From assembly GCA_001600055.1 (NCBI GenBank), contig BCIV01000012.1:372474-436473 (forward strand): a stretch of DNA of 64,000 bases, written 5' to 3'. Positions 1 through 11,753 of this stretch are shown piece after piece; within the stretch, counting starts at the first letter, position 1; each line of letters starts with the position of its first letter. The position numbers were made by a program, and so were the translations under genes. This stretch comes from Filobasidium wieringae. Lineage: Eukaryota > Basidiomycota > Tremellomycetes > Filobasidiales > Filobasidiaceae. The notes beneath the pieces are model-generated. The model worked only from the letters and a program-made list of their open reading frames with translations, was not told where the DNA came from and ran no database searches.

Positions 1-984
1 TCCCTCTCATCCTAGTCGTATGAATGAGCGTTAGTTCGTCATCGCCTGATAACGATAAAGAACTGAGACGTACAGAGAATCCCAGCCCGGTCCCGTTTGC
101 CCCGTGTTTCCTGTGGAGCCGGTTTTGTGCTTGATCATGGAAGATTTGGCTTCGTCGTATACCGATCGAAGGGCCGCCTGACGTTTGGCTAGGGATTTCT
201 GATGCATTTGTTCACCGCGTTCTGAACAGTTGTGTTTTAACGGGAAGAATAAGTGAGGTAGATGAGGAGAGAGATGGAATGCGCTTACGGAGGAGAGAGG
301 CGTGTAGTTTCTTGATCCTAGAAAGGGATTGGAAGATTCAGCTGGCATGTCATGCCAAAAAGCAGTCAAGGGGCAAACGCACTTGTCGTTGGTAGGAAGA
401 GTTTCTTCTATTTCTTCCTCCTCCTCCTCTTCTTCCTCTTGTTCCAGAACTTCTTCTTCCTCCTCTTCCTCCTCGCTTTCGACTTCAACGTCGATCTCGG
501 GCTTTCTTTTCAGACTGGTTTCCGACCGTGAAGGTTTAGCATTGTTTGTTCCTTGGATTGCAGCCGCAGGGATTTTGACAGAAGCCTTGGGTCTGGGTTT
601 AACGACGTATTGGCTATTCTCTTCATGACTAGATTCCGTCTCCTCTGTGAGCTCATCGTCATCGTCTTCAATATCGTCCGAACCTAGATCAGTTTGTTCT
701 GCGTAATGCACCACTTTCTTTCTCCGGGAAGACACGACCGGTCGATTTGTAACATTCTTTGCATCCTTTACCACCCTGCTTAATCTATCTTCGTCTTCTT
801 GCTCAGCTGAATGCTCTTGGTCTTTCCCGCTCGTTTTTCGTTTTTTAGGTAGAGGTCGTTTGAGGGGTTTGTCTGCTACGAAGCGGTGTTGGACGTTAGC
901 GTCAAACACGCGGACAGAGTGAAACGGGATGGGGCGGGACGAACTGGTGGATGTTTTGGGCGGGGCTTTTTTTGCTGGAGGCAT
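1..984 (-). CDS. Unrecognised acidic, lysine-rich nuclear-type protein (partial, runs off left edge)
   Basis: I do not recognise the family. The start is the ATG at 984. Exons read on the minus strand are 984..383, 317..289, 221..74 and 11..1 (continuing beyond the window). The three introns (318..382, 222..288, 12..73) have GT-AG ends and together restore a single frame, which a straight reading does not. The protein begins MPPAKK, carries several basic clusters (PLPKKRK near residue 45, SSRRKK near 85) that look like nuclear localisation signals, then two nearly pure glutamate runs around residues 165-195. After splicing, a hydrophilic stretch (KIKKLHASLLQRGEQ) with heptad character suggests a coiled coil. 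Composition fits a chromatin, kinetochore or ribosome-biogenesis protein, but that is inference only. It is divergent from PEX13 across 289 bp. Confidence 0.6.
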
Positions 985-1273
985 GGCGGAGGTGAGGGGG
1001 ACGATTCGGAGACCTTATGAAGGAAGTGTGCTGCCTGATGCTCCAGTGTTACGACTCTGAAGAATACGAAGGATCAAGTCGACCTGGTTCTTGAATCCTG
1101 CAAATTGAGTTGGTGGATCGAAGTCCGAGCCTGAAAGTGGAGGTCACCGGACGCGAAATAGACGAGTAACCGGTTGCTCTCGACCCAGCTCAACCATCTC
1201 ATTCACATCGGAACACCTTCACAACCTGCTCATTCAGCTCTTCTAATCTCCCATCCCCTCACTCAACCCCAAC

Positions 1274-2753
1274 ATGGCATCGACATCCACCCCACCTTCT
1301 TTCCAAGCACCTCCGAAACCATGGGAAACAGTGAACGTCAATGCCGAAGCAGGCCCTTCTTATTCATCCTTGACAACCGGTCAATCAAACGGGACTACCA
1401 TGACTGTCGATAGAAGTCCTGATCTACCTGAACGACCTGGAGAGATGGGAATGGCTGCGGGTGGTCAGTACTTCTCGCCATGTTATAGGTTGTGACTTTG
1501 GACGTTGGCTGACTGATCGATTGGGTTGGGGTTCAGGTTACAACCCTAATATGAACACGTCAATGACTGGTCCTTCGTCCTTTGCATCGAGGATGAATCC
1601 TATGGGCTCGGGATACGGGGGAGGAGGCTATGGGAGTTATGGAGGAGGATTATCTGGTGGGATGTACGGAGGAGGATATGGGTCATCTAGTTATGGTTCT
1701 CGTAAGCCCCCTTTCGCCCACCTACCTAACCCGGTTTTCTGTACTCATTCCTTCTATCCGTCTTGTCTAGCTTACTCGAGAATGGGAGGAATGGGTGGAT
1801 CTTATGGAGGAGGGTACAACTCGTATTCCCCTTACAACAACGATCCTTACTCCCAACCCGGTCTTCCTCCAACCTTTGGTTCCCAAATCCATAACAGTAC
1901 CGCACCAGCATTCGCCGTACTAGAATCCCTCGTCGGAGCGTTCACCTCCCTCGCACAACTATTCGAGAGCACCTATATCGCCACGCATTCCTCCTTCTAT
2001 GCGATGGTCGGTGTCGCAGATCAACTGGGAGGTTTGAAAACTTACTTGGCCCAGGTGCTGGGCGTGTTCTCGGTCTTGAGACTGGGAAGGAAGATTGTAG
2101 CTTTTCTTAAAGGCGACCGAACGGCTTTCAGATCTACATCTGGGCCTTTGGGAGCGGCCGGTACGAATTGGGCGGAGGAGTGGAATTGGAAGATCGGGCG
2201 AGCGGCCGGAGGACCGGGCGATCAATCCCTCCACCCCCCTTCCGGCCCTACCTCTTCCAAACGACCCAGTTCGAAACCTCTCCTCCTCTTCCTCCTGAGC
2301 AGTATCGGATTACCTTGGTTGATGACGAAACTCATCCGACTTCTCACACGAATCCAAGAAGAAAAACGAATGGCGAGCATCGGACCTGGGTCTGAACTTG
2401 TCGGGAACCAGGGGAATGGAGCGGGGGGGCAGATCACCTTTGCCCGTGCCTTGTGGCCGTTCGAGGCTGGGGCGGAACACGAGCTGGCTTTGAAACGGGA
2501 CGAGATCGTCGCGATCTTGCAACGACACGAGGCTGGACAGGAACAGGGACAGGGGAAGGAGTTGGGTTGGTGGAGAGGAAGAACGAGGGATGGACGGACG
2601 GGTTGGTTTCCCGGTAATTACGTGAGTATCAAGGTCCTACTCTCGATCTGGAGTGGTGCACGGGAGATTGATATTGAGGGAATGTCATGATAGGTCGAGG
2701 TGTTGCAGAGGAAAGGACAGGGTGTTCAGGGTACAGGGGAGAAGAAGGTGTGA
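1274..2753 (+). CDS. PEX13: Peroxin 13, peroxisomal import docking protein
   Basis: PEX13 is a peroxisomal membrane protein that, with Pex14, docks the cargo receptor Pex5. Exons: 1274..1463, 1537..1701, 1771..2621, 2694..2753 (421 aa). All three introns are GT-AG and keep frame; the last exon adds only about 19 residues before TGA, replacing the in-intron stop of the unspliced frame. The N-terminus is Pro/Ser-rich, then residues about 75-150 are a Gly/Tyr/Met-rich low-complexity tract typical of Pex13. A membrane-associated middle region with hydrophobic helices follows (about 160-240). A C-terminal SH3 domain (about 335-400) shows the ALWPF, ALKRDE, GWWRGR and GWFPGNYV signatures. Length and domain order match fungal Pex13. 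Assignment is by family knowledge; the exact acceptor of intron 1 was chosen because it gives GGT across the junction. Confidence 0.9.
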
Positions 2754-4538
2754 TGATTCTAGATGCGTCATGTGAATATACGATCAATGGTCCAGTTCAT
2801 CGCCTTGGATTCGGTTAAGATCGTTCCGATCACTGCATGTGGAACATGAAAGCGAATAGAAGGCTCAAGCCGGGGTGAATCGGTGAAAGTTTGGGTGTCG
2901 GGTTCTCTTAATTCACCTTGTACATGAAACTGACCACCAAAGGAGGGCCATTGCTGAGGAGTTCTGCTCGAACAGATCATACAAGCCCACATCCCAATGC
3001 CCATTCCCACGTATTGACCGAACAAGCGCTAGTGCGTGACTGGGAGGCGGGACGGTCGGATCTGAGTGGAAGTAAACCGTTCTCAGACCTGATATCCTAT
3101 GTCTTACCACCTCGCCCTATCCGTCCACCAGTACAGCTATAGGCCCAGTGATCAATAGGCTTAGCAGATCTAGCAACCTCGCCACACCAAACGAATCACA
3201 GAGACTGAAAACACGAAACCGACATGGCACCATCATGGGCTTTCAAGAACCCGGCGCGCTGTTGCCGTGAGATGATCTCATCTAGCAAATAGGAGTCTGT
3301 CCGGAACTCCTGGACGGAATCATTACATTTATTCTGATCGCTTTGGGAAAGGCGCGGGATTCTCCCCGCTCTTCTCCCTCTTGCGCTTCTCCCGGAGAAC
3401 CCGATCTACATTCTCCTCAACAACCCGATCCGCCGCCTCCTCGACAACCCGATCAGTATCCTCCTCGAGAGGAGCGGTAGGAGGAGGAGAAGGTTCTGAC
3501 GAGGGATAAGGGACGATTGGGGGAAGGCTAGACGAGAGAAGAAGAAAAAGATGGAGGAAGGGCAAACGGGGGAGGAGGGATGGCGATTGGCTCCGACGTG
3601 AAAGCGGCATTTTGTGCGACCTGCAATGACAGGATGGTCTGTGTTAGTCAGCGTCATTCATATAACGGGTTTACCAGCCACGCAACTAGCCTGAAGAAAA
3701 TGGGTGGCGATGATAGGTATGGAACAAGCGCGTCGGACGGTTATCGGGTTCTTGGACCGTGATTTAAAAGCTGGGAGGATCCTCTTTCGCCCTATCCCCG
3801 TTACACTTTTCTATACAAAGATCTACCGAACCGCATGATCAAGGTGTGTGTCCGATACGAGGATGAGAACCATGATTGCGATCGAGTGGCGTACGCGACT
3901 GTCTCGGGATGCTGCTCTCAACGAGCGCCGAGTATCAGTGGGATGACCGCCAACAGCCAAGTATACGAAGGCCATCGGACCGTCCTGCATTCTTTTACGG
4001 GCCCAGGATCACCCGTTCTCGACGACGTTCCCCATCACGAGCAAGGCGAGCAACGTAGTTCTCCCGTTCATACCAATGAGACTGGACAGGGCAGATCGAT
4101 CTGCGCCTGACAGATAAATTACTTCCTGTAATGTGTGATTGGCTCGACGTCTATGGCGTTTGCGCGTCACTGTACAAATGGAAAGGGTACCAGTACGGCT
4201 TTGATCACCAGCACAGATCACAATTGCAACCTCGACATCCCTCATTCCATTCGTTTATATTCATTCTGTCGTCTCGACATCACGAGCAATTTGAGCAAGA
4301 AAGAAGCCATGCATTCCAAGAGATGCCAACGAAGAATATGAGGTCGTCCGTTCGAACCAAGACGAGTCAAACCTTTTTGCCCGATCTCTGTTCGCGTGAA
4401 CGCGCTCGCTCGACGGTTGACGAAGCCGTAAGAACCCATCGTCTTCATACAATCTTACAAGTTCGATGACCTCATCTCCACCCACTCAAGGCTCAACGAT
4501 ACATCCCCCTCACAGCTCACAGCTCACAGCTCACAACG
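2754..4538. other. 1.8 kb stretch without a confident gene
   Basis: No recognised gene. The best candidate is a small minus-strand spliced frame ending at 3329: segments 3568..3620 and 3329..3527 join in frame across a 40 nt intron (3528..3567) and encode a Pro-rich then Glu/Arg-rich tail with repeated DRVVEE/DRVLRE units. An upstream 54 nt GT-AG intron (3621..3674, with a CTAAC branch site) precedes it, but I cannot connect it to an ATG. On the opposite strand a 42-codon frame (about 3706..3834, starting MIGMEQARR) overlaps the same area. Neither matches a family I know. The rest is probably PEX13 3' UTR and the promoter of the next gene. Confidence 0.4.
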
Positions 4539-6409
4539 ATGGCCAAAACGGTAGACGATGCCCAGATCGTAAGTCCCCCCTTGCCTTGCCTCTCCCTTCC
4601 CTTTCCCCCCATATTGACCACCTGAAGGCATCGAACAGAAAGCCATCCTCTACAAGAACGCCCATCAGAAACCCACCGGGCCCGGTCCAGCTCGATCAGA
4701 CCGGAAGGTCATGGGGAAACCTTATTCCGTTAGTCCTTTTCGTCTTTTGCTCGTAGTACGATTCGGTCAGGGGGGATTGATGTATACCCTCTACTTCGCA
4801 TGTTCTATGTTACTGCTCGTTGCTCATCGTGCGGTGTGGTGTCGTGTCGTTTAGAGACCGGACTCGACCCGGTCTAAAACCTCGGAAGGGAGTTGGACGC
4901 ACGATCTCTTCCTCTCCTCCATCGACCCTTCCCGTCCTTCTCGCGCTCAACGATCCGGCCCGAAAGATCTCCTGGCGACCACTCGGGGGAACGAGGGAGG
5001 GATGTTAGCGGACCGTCTGGTCCCCGGTAAGGGTGGGCCTGTGGAGCTGCTCCCTACGGTTGGGGCGGGTACGAAGGTGGTCCCCGTGAGGGATGTGAGG
5101 GATGGGAAGAGATCCGGTCAGAGGGGAGGGAGGGAGTTATTACCTCCCCCCCAATCTCACTCCCATTCGGGCGGGATGGAGGTGGATGGGCCTATAACGA
5201 GTACAAATACGGGGATGGGAATAAGGACGCACCCTTCCATCCAACCACAACCACAACCACAACCACAACCACCACAACGGGAAGAGAAGAAAGAAATCCC
5301 GATCGTCGTCCGGGTGGACGAACTGATAGAGGGTACATCGGAATCGGACCTGCACGTCAGTCCCCCTCTTCCTTTCCTTCTCTCTCTCTTTCTCTCTCTC
5401 TTATGCTCGAAACATAAACCCCGAGCTAACCATGACCAAAACCTCTCTCCCCCTGAAATCTTTTCCTTTCATCCGACAGGCAGCTTTTTCTCCGCAATAC
5501 AACCTGATCAAAGTCGAATTGACCACCACCCCACCGGTCCCTAGGAGAGGCACCGTCTCCGCCCTCCTCACGCTAGGTTCGAGGGGGGAGGCGGGGGGGA
5601 TGATTGATCAGTATAATGGGGTTTTGGCGGATGGGAATCGGTTGTCTTTCACCATTGTTGGACCCGTTGAGGAGCGGGAGCGGGAGCAGGGGAACCGGAG
5701 GGTGGGAGGGGAGGGTGGGAGGGTATCGTTAGGACAACGAATGGGGTTGGCGGGGAGTGGGACTGGGTCGTTCCGATCGGATCAACTTCAACCTCAACCT
5801 CAAGGTCCAGGTTCAGGTCAAGCTCAAAGTCAAGGTCAAGGTCAAGCTCATGGGAACGTGCTCAGCTCTCTTATCCCGCACCGAGCCGCGCGCCCGTCGA
5901 ACGGGCCTGGACGGGGGAACAGGGGGACCTTGTTGGACAAGGCGATGAGGGGTGTGCAGGGGGGTGAACGAGTCGGGCTTTCAGGGGACGGAGGAGATGG
6001 ACGCAGGGAGGGGGAGGGTGCTGCGGGAGGGATCGGGTGAGTTTCAGTGGCAATGCCAAACGCGAACGAGAACGAGAGGACGAGAGAACTGATGACCACC
6101 ACCACCCACCCGTTCTCCCTGCCGAACAGCAAGTTGTACTCGGACACGATCCTTCAATCCGACCCGTACGCTTCCGTGATCACGCTGGAAGAACCGGGGG
6201 AGGGAGGAGGACGAGGGGCCGAGGGAGGTGAGCTGGGACCGGGAGCGTATATCGATCTGAACGGGTCGACCGGGTCGACGCGAGGAGGGAGGGGGGGATG
6301 GAGAGGTGCCGCACGTGCGGGCAGGTTGGTCGATCGGCTAGGCCCGGGCGGGAGGGGGAGGGGGAGGGAGAAGGGAAGGAGTGCGGGGTTGGGAGGGAGG
6401 ATATCGTAG
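4539..6409 (+). CDS. RRM-domain RNA-binding protein, Aly/REF-like in layout (specific identity unknown)
   Basis: Exons: 4539..4568, 4639..4728, 4855..5355, 5480..6036, 6130..6409 (485 aa); every junction is GT-AG and phase-consistent. The first exon is only 30 nt (MAKTVDDAQI). A divergent RRM spans about residues 185-265: beta1 IVVRVDEL, helix SESDLHAAF, beta2 LIKVEL, beta3 TVSALLTLG, helix through MIDQYNGV, and beta4 RLSFTIVG. The QYNGV-LDG-like end resembles Aly/REF export adaptors. The flanks are low complexity: a QPQP tract before the RRM, a GQGQAQSQ tract after it, and a Gly/Arg-rich tail with RGG-like elements. These are consistent with RNA binding, but the partner and pathway are inference. 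The gene is GC-rich and purine-strand biased, which may reflect repeat expansion rather than transfer. Confidence 0.65.
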
Positions 6410-6574
6410 TGTCGAGTAGTTGACGTGTAATGAGGAATGGAACGATCCATCTGAGATATGACATGTCATTGTTGTAAAAGGGGTGGGATGTTGATAACGC
6501 ACAACGGGCACTGCGACTCCGGGGGGCCAGTCGGGGTGAATACGGGCGCTTGGGTGATGACGTTTTTTGAGAGT

Positions 6575-6580
6575 CACGTG
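6575..6580. promoter_or_regulatory. CACGTG E-box upstream of alpha-glucosidase gene
   Basis: A palindromic CACGTG lies about 175 bp before the ATG at 6753. bHLH regulators commonly bind this core; regulation here is inference. Confidence 0.3.
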
Positions 6581-6639
6581 AGGGTACGAGTAACGCCCGG
6601 TGCTCTTCCGATGCCAAGCTCGACCGTGAATGTGGGTCG

Positions 6640-6645
6640 TATATA
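6640..6645 (+). promoter_or_regulatory. TATATA, candidate TATA box of alpha-glucosidase gene
   Basis: TATATA sits 108 bp upstream of the ATG at 6753, a plausible distance for a yeast TATA element in an inducible carbohydrate gene. The rest of the 343 bp intergenic segment (6410..6752) holds the E-box above and the tandem repeats below. Confidence 0.4.
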
Positions 6646-6653
6646 GAAGGAAT

Positions 6654-6737
6654 CACTCGCACTCGCACTCGCACTCGCTGCCCTCGCTTAGGCCACACTG
6701 ACTGATCACTGATCACTGACTCACTGATCACTGACTC
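6654..6737. repeat. Two short tandem repeats in the alpha-glucosidase 5' leader
   Basis: A CACTCG hexamer is repeated four times (6654-6677). A second block (about 6695-6737) alternates ACTGATC and ACTGACTC units. Both lie between the putative TATA box and the ATG, so they are probably in the 5' UTR. Confidence 0.7.
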
Positions 6738-6752
6738 GTTCGGTGAGCAACG

Positions 6753-8179
6753 ATGATCTACCTTTACCTCCACCTCCTCACCCTCGCCCTCTCCCTCGCA
6801 CCGGGCACCCACGCGAACCCGATCTATCAACTCGGAAACCACGTTCACAAGCGACAGAACGTCACCACCTCCACGGACCCGGGGATCATCGACATCCCCT
6901 CCCCCATCCAGCACACCGCGGATGCCTCTCTCTGCCAGGGCTACCGCCTCCTGGGGAACGCCAGCACCACCCGCTCGGGGCTGGACGCGGTGTTGCGACT
7001 GATCGGGAACTGTTCCGCGTACGGACCTGATTATGAGACGTTGAGGTTGCAGGTGAGGTACGAGACGAGGGATCGGGTGAGGGTGAGGATACAGGATGAA
7101 GGGGGGAGGGCGCATGTGGTCCCCACCGGGGAGAGTTATTCTATCGGACAGTGGCGTGAGATCGAGCCGTTGGGGAACACCACCGCTGAGGAAGGGTCGT
7201 TCCCGGACTCGGACTCGGACTTGATCTTCGACTACATCCCCGATCCGTTCTCGTTCAGCGTCAGAAGGAAATCCGACAACGCGACCCTGTTCGACACGAC
7301 GGACCGCCCGCTCATCTTCGAGCACCAATACCTCCGCCTCACCACCGCGCTCAACGGGGGCACCGTCCAGGGGCTCGGCCAGCACAACGACAACTTCTCA
7401 CTCCCCATCGATTCGGTGGAGGACTATACGAGGACGATCTGGACCAGGGACGCTTATGGGTTGCCTTACTTGACAAACCTCTATGGCGCTCATCCCGTTT
7501 ACCTCTCCCAGATGTCCCCCGCCGAGCCCAGCGAGGCTGGCGACAACGCCGAGGGGAACCGCGCGGGCGGGACGGCTCATGGAGTCTTCCTCCTCAACTC
7601 TCACGGGATGGATATCAAGTTCCCCCCCTCGTCCTCGTCCCCAGGGCGAGACCTGGAATACAACATCCTCGGAGGGATCCTAGACCTCTTCATCTTCAAC
7701 GGACCCACCCCGGCCGACGTCATAAGGCAGTACACCGAGGTCATCGGACGACCGGCGGAGGTGCCGTATTGGAGCCTGGGGTTTCATCAGTGTCGGTATG
7801 TCCCGCGCGGGGGGGGGTTGACGAGGGAATGCGCGCTGATGTGGGATCGCGGGTGATAGGTACGGGACGAACGATATTGTCGAAGCGGCCGAGACGGTCG
7901 CAAACGTCAGTCCCCTCTTTCCCTTCCCTTCCAACGCTTCGTCCCAACTAATCATTCCCCCCACTCTCTAGTACTCCGCAGCGTCCATCCCGCTCGAGAT
8001 CCAATGGCTAGATATCGACTATATGGACCGCAGATGGATCATGACGCTCGATCCGGACCGGTTCGAACTGGACAAGGTCAGGTATTTCGTCGATAAGCTT
8101 CGGGAGAGGGGGCAGAGGTTTGTGGTCATGGTCAGTGGATGGACAGCGGGGAGATGGATGGGGGCTGATTCCTTCTCTA

Positions 8180-8210
<31 letters not shown>

Positions 8211-10333
8211 CTTTTTTTCTTTCTATATTGGACTGGGCGCTACGCAGGTCGATCCGGCGGTCGCTTCCGGAAGACCACAGGACGATGTTTCAAATTATAC
8301 CACTCTGCAGGATGGATTGAGGGACGGGGTGTTCTTCAAGAACCCGGTGAGTCCGCGCGCGTTCCTCCCGTGTGATCGGGAGAGTGATATTGACATGCCC
8401 CCCCGCCCACCAGCGCACGAACGAGACGTACAAGGGCGTCGTCTGGCCCGGTCCCACCGTCTTCCCCGATTTCACCTCCCAAGTAGCGAGGGACTGGTGG
8501 ACGTCCGAGTTCGCCCGGTTCTTCGATCCAGAGACGGGCGTGGACGTCTCGGGGATCTGGTTGGATATGAACGAACCGGCCAGCTTTCAGCCTTATTTGG
8601 AAGCCAACGTCGATCGGATCTCGAGGGAGAGGATGGTCCCCCCCGATAGACCCCGGCCTAGGGTGTTGAGCAGTACCGTCAACGGGTTCGAAGCGTTCAG
8701 AGCGGGACTGAACGTTTCGACGCCGTTTGGGATGGGGAACGATACCGTTCCGGAACAGAGGAGGGCGATGGTCGATCAGGTCAGGCAGAGGTTGGTGACG
8801 AGGCAGAACGTTCAGGGGAATGCGTCCTTGGCGGATACGGAGGATCCTTCTTTGGACAGTCAATGGCTTTATCCTCCTTAGTGAGCCACCGGTCGTCTCG
8901 TCGCTGAACACACGCTCTGACTGATCGATACACCCCCCCTTTTCCCCCTTGCAGCCGGATTCAGGACCGTCGTGCTCCCCCTTCCAGTGCCAATTCCGAC
9001 GGGTCCGGTCTGAAGAACATCTCCGACTTTACCGTCCGGACCGACGTCGTGCAGTCCAACCGGGCGCTCATGTACGCCGAACATAACCTTTACGGAGCAA
9101 CGCACGGGCTCGTCACGAGGGACGCTCTGATCGCGAGGAAACCGAAGGAGAGACCGTTCATCATCGCTCGATCGTCCTTCAGCGGAACGTGAGTCGCGCG
9201 CGCGTGTGTGCGCGTGTGTGGTTCGAGATCGTAGCGTCGTCCTCTGTCGGTACTGACCCAACGGGATCTCACCTTTCGTAGCGGGACTCATAACGGTAAT
9301 TGGCTGGGAGACTCTTACTCTAATTGGGAACAATACTCCCAGGTCATCCGGCAGATGTTACAGTTCGCTTCCTTTGGAAGTCCAATCGTCGGAGCGGACA
9401 CCGGTGGGTTCGGGGGGAACTGTACCGAGACCCTGTTGGCTCGATGGGCTTGGTTGGGAGCGTTCAACACGTTTTATAGGAACCATAACGAGTTGGGTGA
9501 GTCGGACCGTGTTCGGCTAGATCGATGGGATTGAGGCACTGATTGCGTTGTTTTCCACATCGATAGGAAGCATCGGTCAGGAATTCTACCGATACCCTCT
9601 CTCTACCGTCGCCGGTAGAGCGGCCATTCAGACCCGATTGAGGTTGTTGGATTACATCTACACTTTCATCCACAAGGCACATGTCGATGGGACTCCTGCC
9701 ATGTGGCCCCTCTCCTGGATCCACCCAGAGGACATCTCCACTTATTCTCTGGAACATCAGTTCTACTTCGGACCTGCCCTTCTCGTCAGCCCCGTCATCG
9801 CGGAGAACAGCACGACCGTATCGATCTACCTCCCCAACGCGACCTACTACGATTTCTTCGATCTCACTCCCGTTCAGGGGAACGCCAGTCAGGTGACCCT
9901 CGAGGATGTAGGGTACGAGACCATCCCCTTGCATATCCTCGGAGGAAACGTCCTGCCTCTCAGGACCGGAGCGGCGAACACGACCGCTCAGAACCACGAG
10001 TTACCGTTCCACGTCGTCGTGGCTCCCAACGCTACCGGACAGGCATACGGGGAATTGAGATTGGACGATGGGATCAGTCTCGATACCGGGTCCAACTTCT
10101 CCGATATCACCATGACGTTCAGCAACAACTCTCGACTCGAGATCGCCGGTACGTTCGGGTTCCAGGGGGCCGGACAACTTGAACTCGTCGTCTTTGCTGG
10201 TCAGACGAGTAACAAGACCATCAAGCTCGACGGACAGGCTGCGACTGAACAAGTGTTCGATCCGGAACATCAGACGTTGACCGCTTGGAACTTGGCCTTG
10301 GCTTTCGAAGAACACGTCGTCACTTTGGAATGA
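6753..10333 (+). CDS. Secreted GH31 alpha-glucosidase (maltase type)
   Basis: Hydrolyses terminal alpha-glucosidic bonds, most likely of maltose, starch dextrins or similar glucans, outside the cell. Exons: 6753..7795, 7860..7905, 7972..8130, 8248..8346, 8414..8880, 8955..9188, 9282..9496, 9567..10333 (1009 aa), all GT-AG. The N-terminus is a hydrophobic signal peptide (about 1-22), with a Kex2-like KR site near residue 33. The GH31 core is clear: N-terminal sandwich with GLGQHNDNF, then EIQWLDIDYM, the nucleophile motif GIWLDMNEP, the arginine-containing RSSFSGTGTHNGNW, and the acid/base aspartate in WLGDSYSNW. This last motif carries Ser where most relatives have Asn after the Asp. Many NxS/T sequons fit a secreted glycoprotein. 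Intron 3 contains a long T-rich tract. Confidence 0.92.
8180..8223 (+). repeat. Poly-T tract in intron 3 of the GH31 gene
   Basis: An almost pure run of about 40 T with scattered C lies inside intron 8131..8247, ahead of the acceptor. It probably acts as an extended polypyrimidine tract and is prone to length errors in assembly. Confidence 0.8.
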
Positions 10334-11753
10334 GTCGATCGTCCAAACTCGCCAAGAAAAGAGCGCGAAACAAGAGAGAAAAGAACAGTCGTGATTCGTA
10401 ATATACTAGCAATCATAGCAAAATGGTGTAGCTTCCTTCGTTGATGATATGAACAATGGTACTTTGATGAAAGGCTGTATGTACGCTTCAGCTGGAAACG
10501 AGGCAAAGAGCCATGGTTTCGTGAATTGTACGGAGAAATGGACGAGCTTGTCGGTTAGATGAGATCTGACCCTGAACCATCCCGACACTCCTTAAGTGGT
10601 TGAGAGTCTCTCACTCTCACGCTGGTGACAGCCTTATTTCTCTGCTATCCTAGATCTATTCGGAGATCAACGGTGCATGAAACAATCGGTGACGGCATTG
10701 TCGTATCTTTGGTAGCCATATTATATAGGTGGTAATGTCTTCCATGACACCAGGATTGCCAGAACCCTTGAGCTCATCGCTTCCTTTGCCACCAACACGA
10801 GGTTCTTTTCGCTGTTTCAGCTGATAGCTAACAAACGATAAATACCACAGCGGTCGCTATCTCGTCAACAAGGTGGAATCGACCATATTCGCCATATTCG
10901 ACACCTTAAGGCTACGTGATCTGAAACAGGCAGCTAGGCAGTTGTTTCTATCAGGAGATTAAGTGGAGATCTGGGTCAACTCAAGGTTACGTTGCAGAAC
11001 AGCCTTGTCAACAACCACTTCTCTCGGTTCGAAACACAAGCTTGTAGTAAACAAATTGTGGCGGCGAGTCTGGATACTTTCTGATATCCAACTCGACAGA
11101 AAGGTCGCCAACTGGCAGCTCGAGAGCTCTTGAAGGACGCACGGATTGCTAGCAGTTACGGGGGCGAACAGAGGTCGCGCATATCCAAAACCGTTCGTCA
11201 GAGTAAAGGGGCCAATGGGGTATATGTAATAATTCGATACATACGATACAACCATTACTAGTCTAGATCTATCAAGACGCGCACGGTAGATCAAAACTAC
11301 TAGCAATTAAATCAATAGTCAGGTTGCAATGGTAGACGATCGAAATCGAGTCTAGGTTGCAACGGTAACCAGATCACGCATTGAGAAGACCGATCTAAGG
11401 TGGTGCGTCCTTCAAGGCTCGAATCAAAGGAGGTGAGGACAGGTCGATGAACACCCTCTCCCCTCTGCTTGCCTCTGACACGGCTGTCCTCCCTTCTCCT
11501 CCCTCTTCTTCTGGTGAAAAGGGTCGACAGGACCAGTAAATCAGCCCTGCCGATCGAAATTGGACGTGGGGATTGGTCATCACAAAGTAGGGTCCAAAGC
11601 GCTGTCGGCTCGAGCCACAAGACCCACGACATGCACAACACAAAGAACCGCCTATGGTGCATCGTAATGTCATGACAAGTGGGAAAGAACAGAGCAACAA
11701 TACACAACGTGCGTGAAACAAGACCGCTAACATCATCGTCTTTTCTCTCCTAT
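10334..11753. other. 1.4 kb gene-poor interval
   Basis: No open frame with a recognisable product and no convincing exon chain on either strand. It is flanked by two convergent 3' ends (alpha-glucosidase and CCT6), so both 3' UTRs lie here. A GGTTCGAAAC sequence near 11027 resembles a tRNA B box, but no cloverleaf or A box could be built around it. Confidence 0.5.

Noticed and set aside
329..628. Plus-strand Ser-rich frame
   Set aside because: It is the reverse complement of the glutamate-coding tract of the first gene.
6180..7385. 401-codon minus-strand frame
   Set aside because: GC-rich shadow of the RRM and GH31 genes; it spans two well-supported genes and resembles no protein.
11015..11040. 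tRNA-like GGTTCGAAAC
   Set aside because: B box imperfect and no cloverleaf could be drawn around it.
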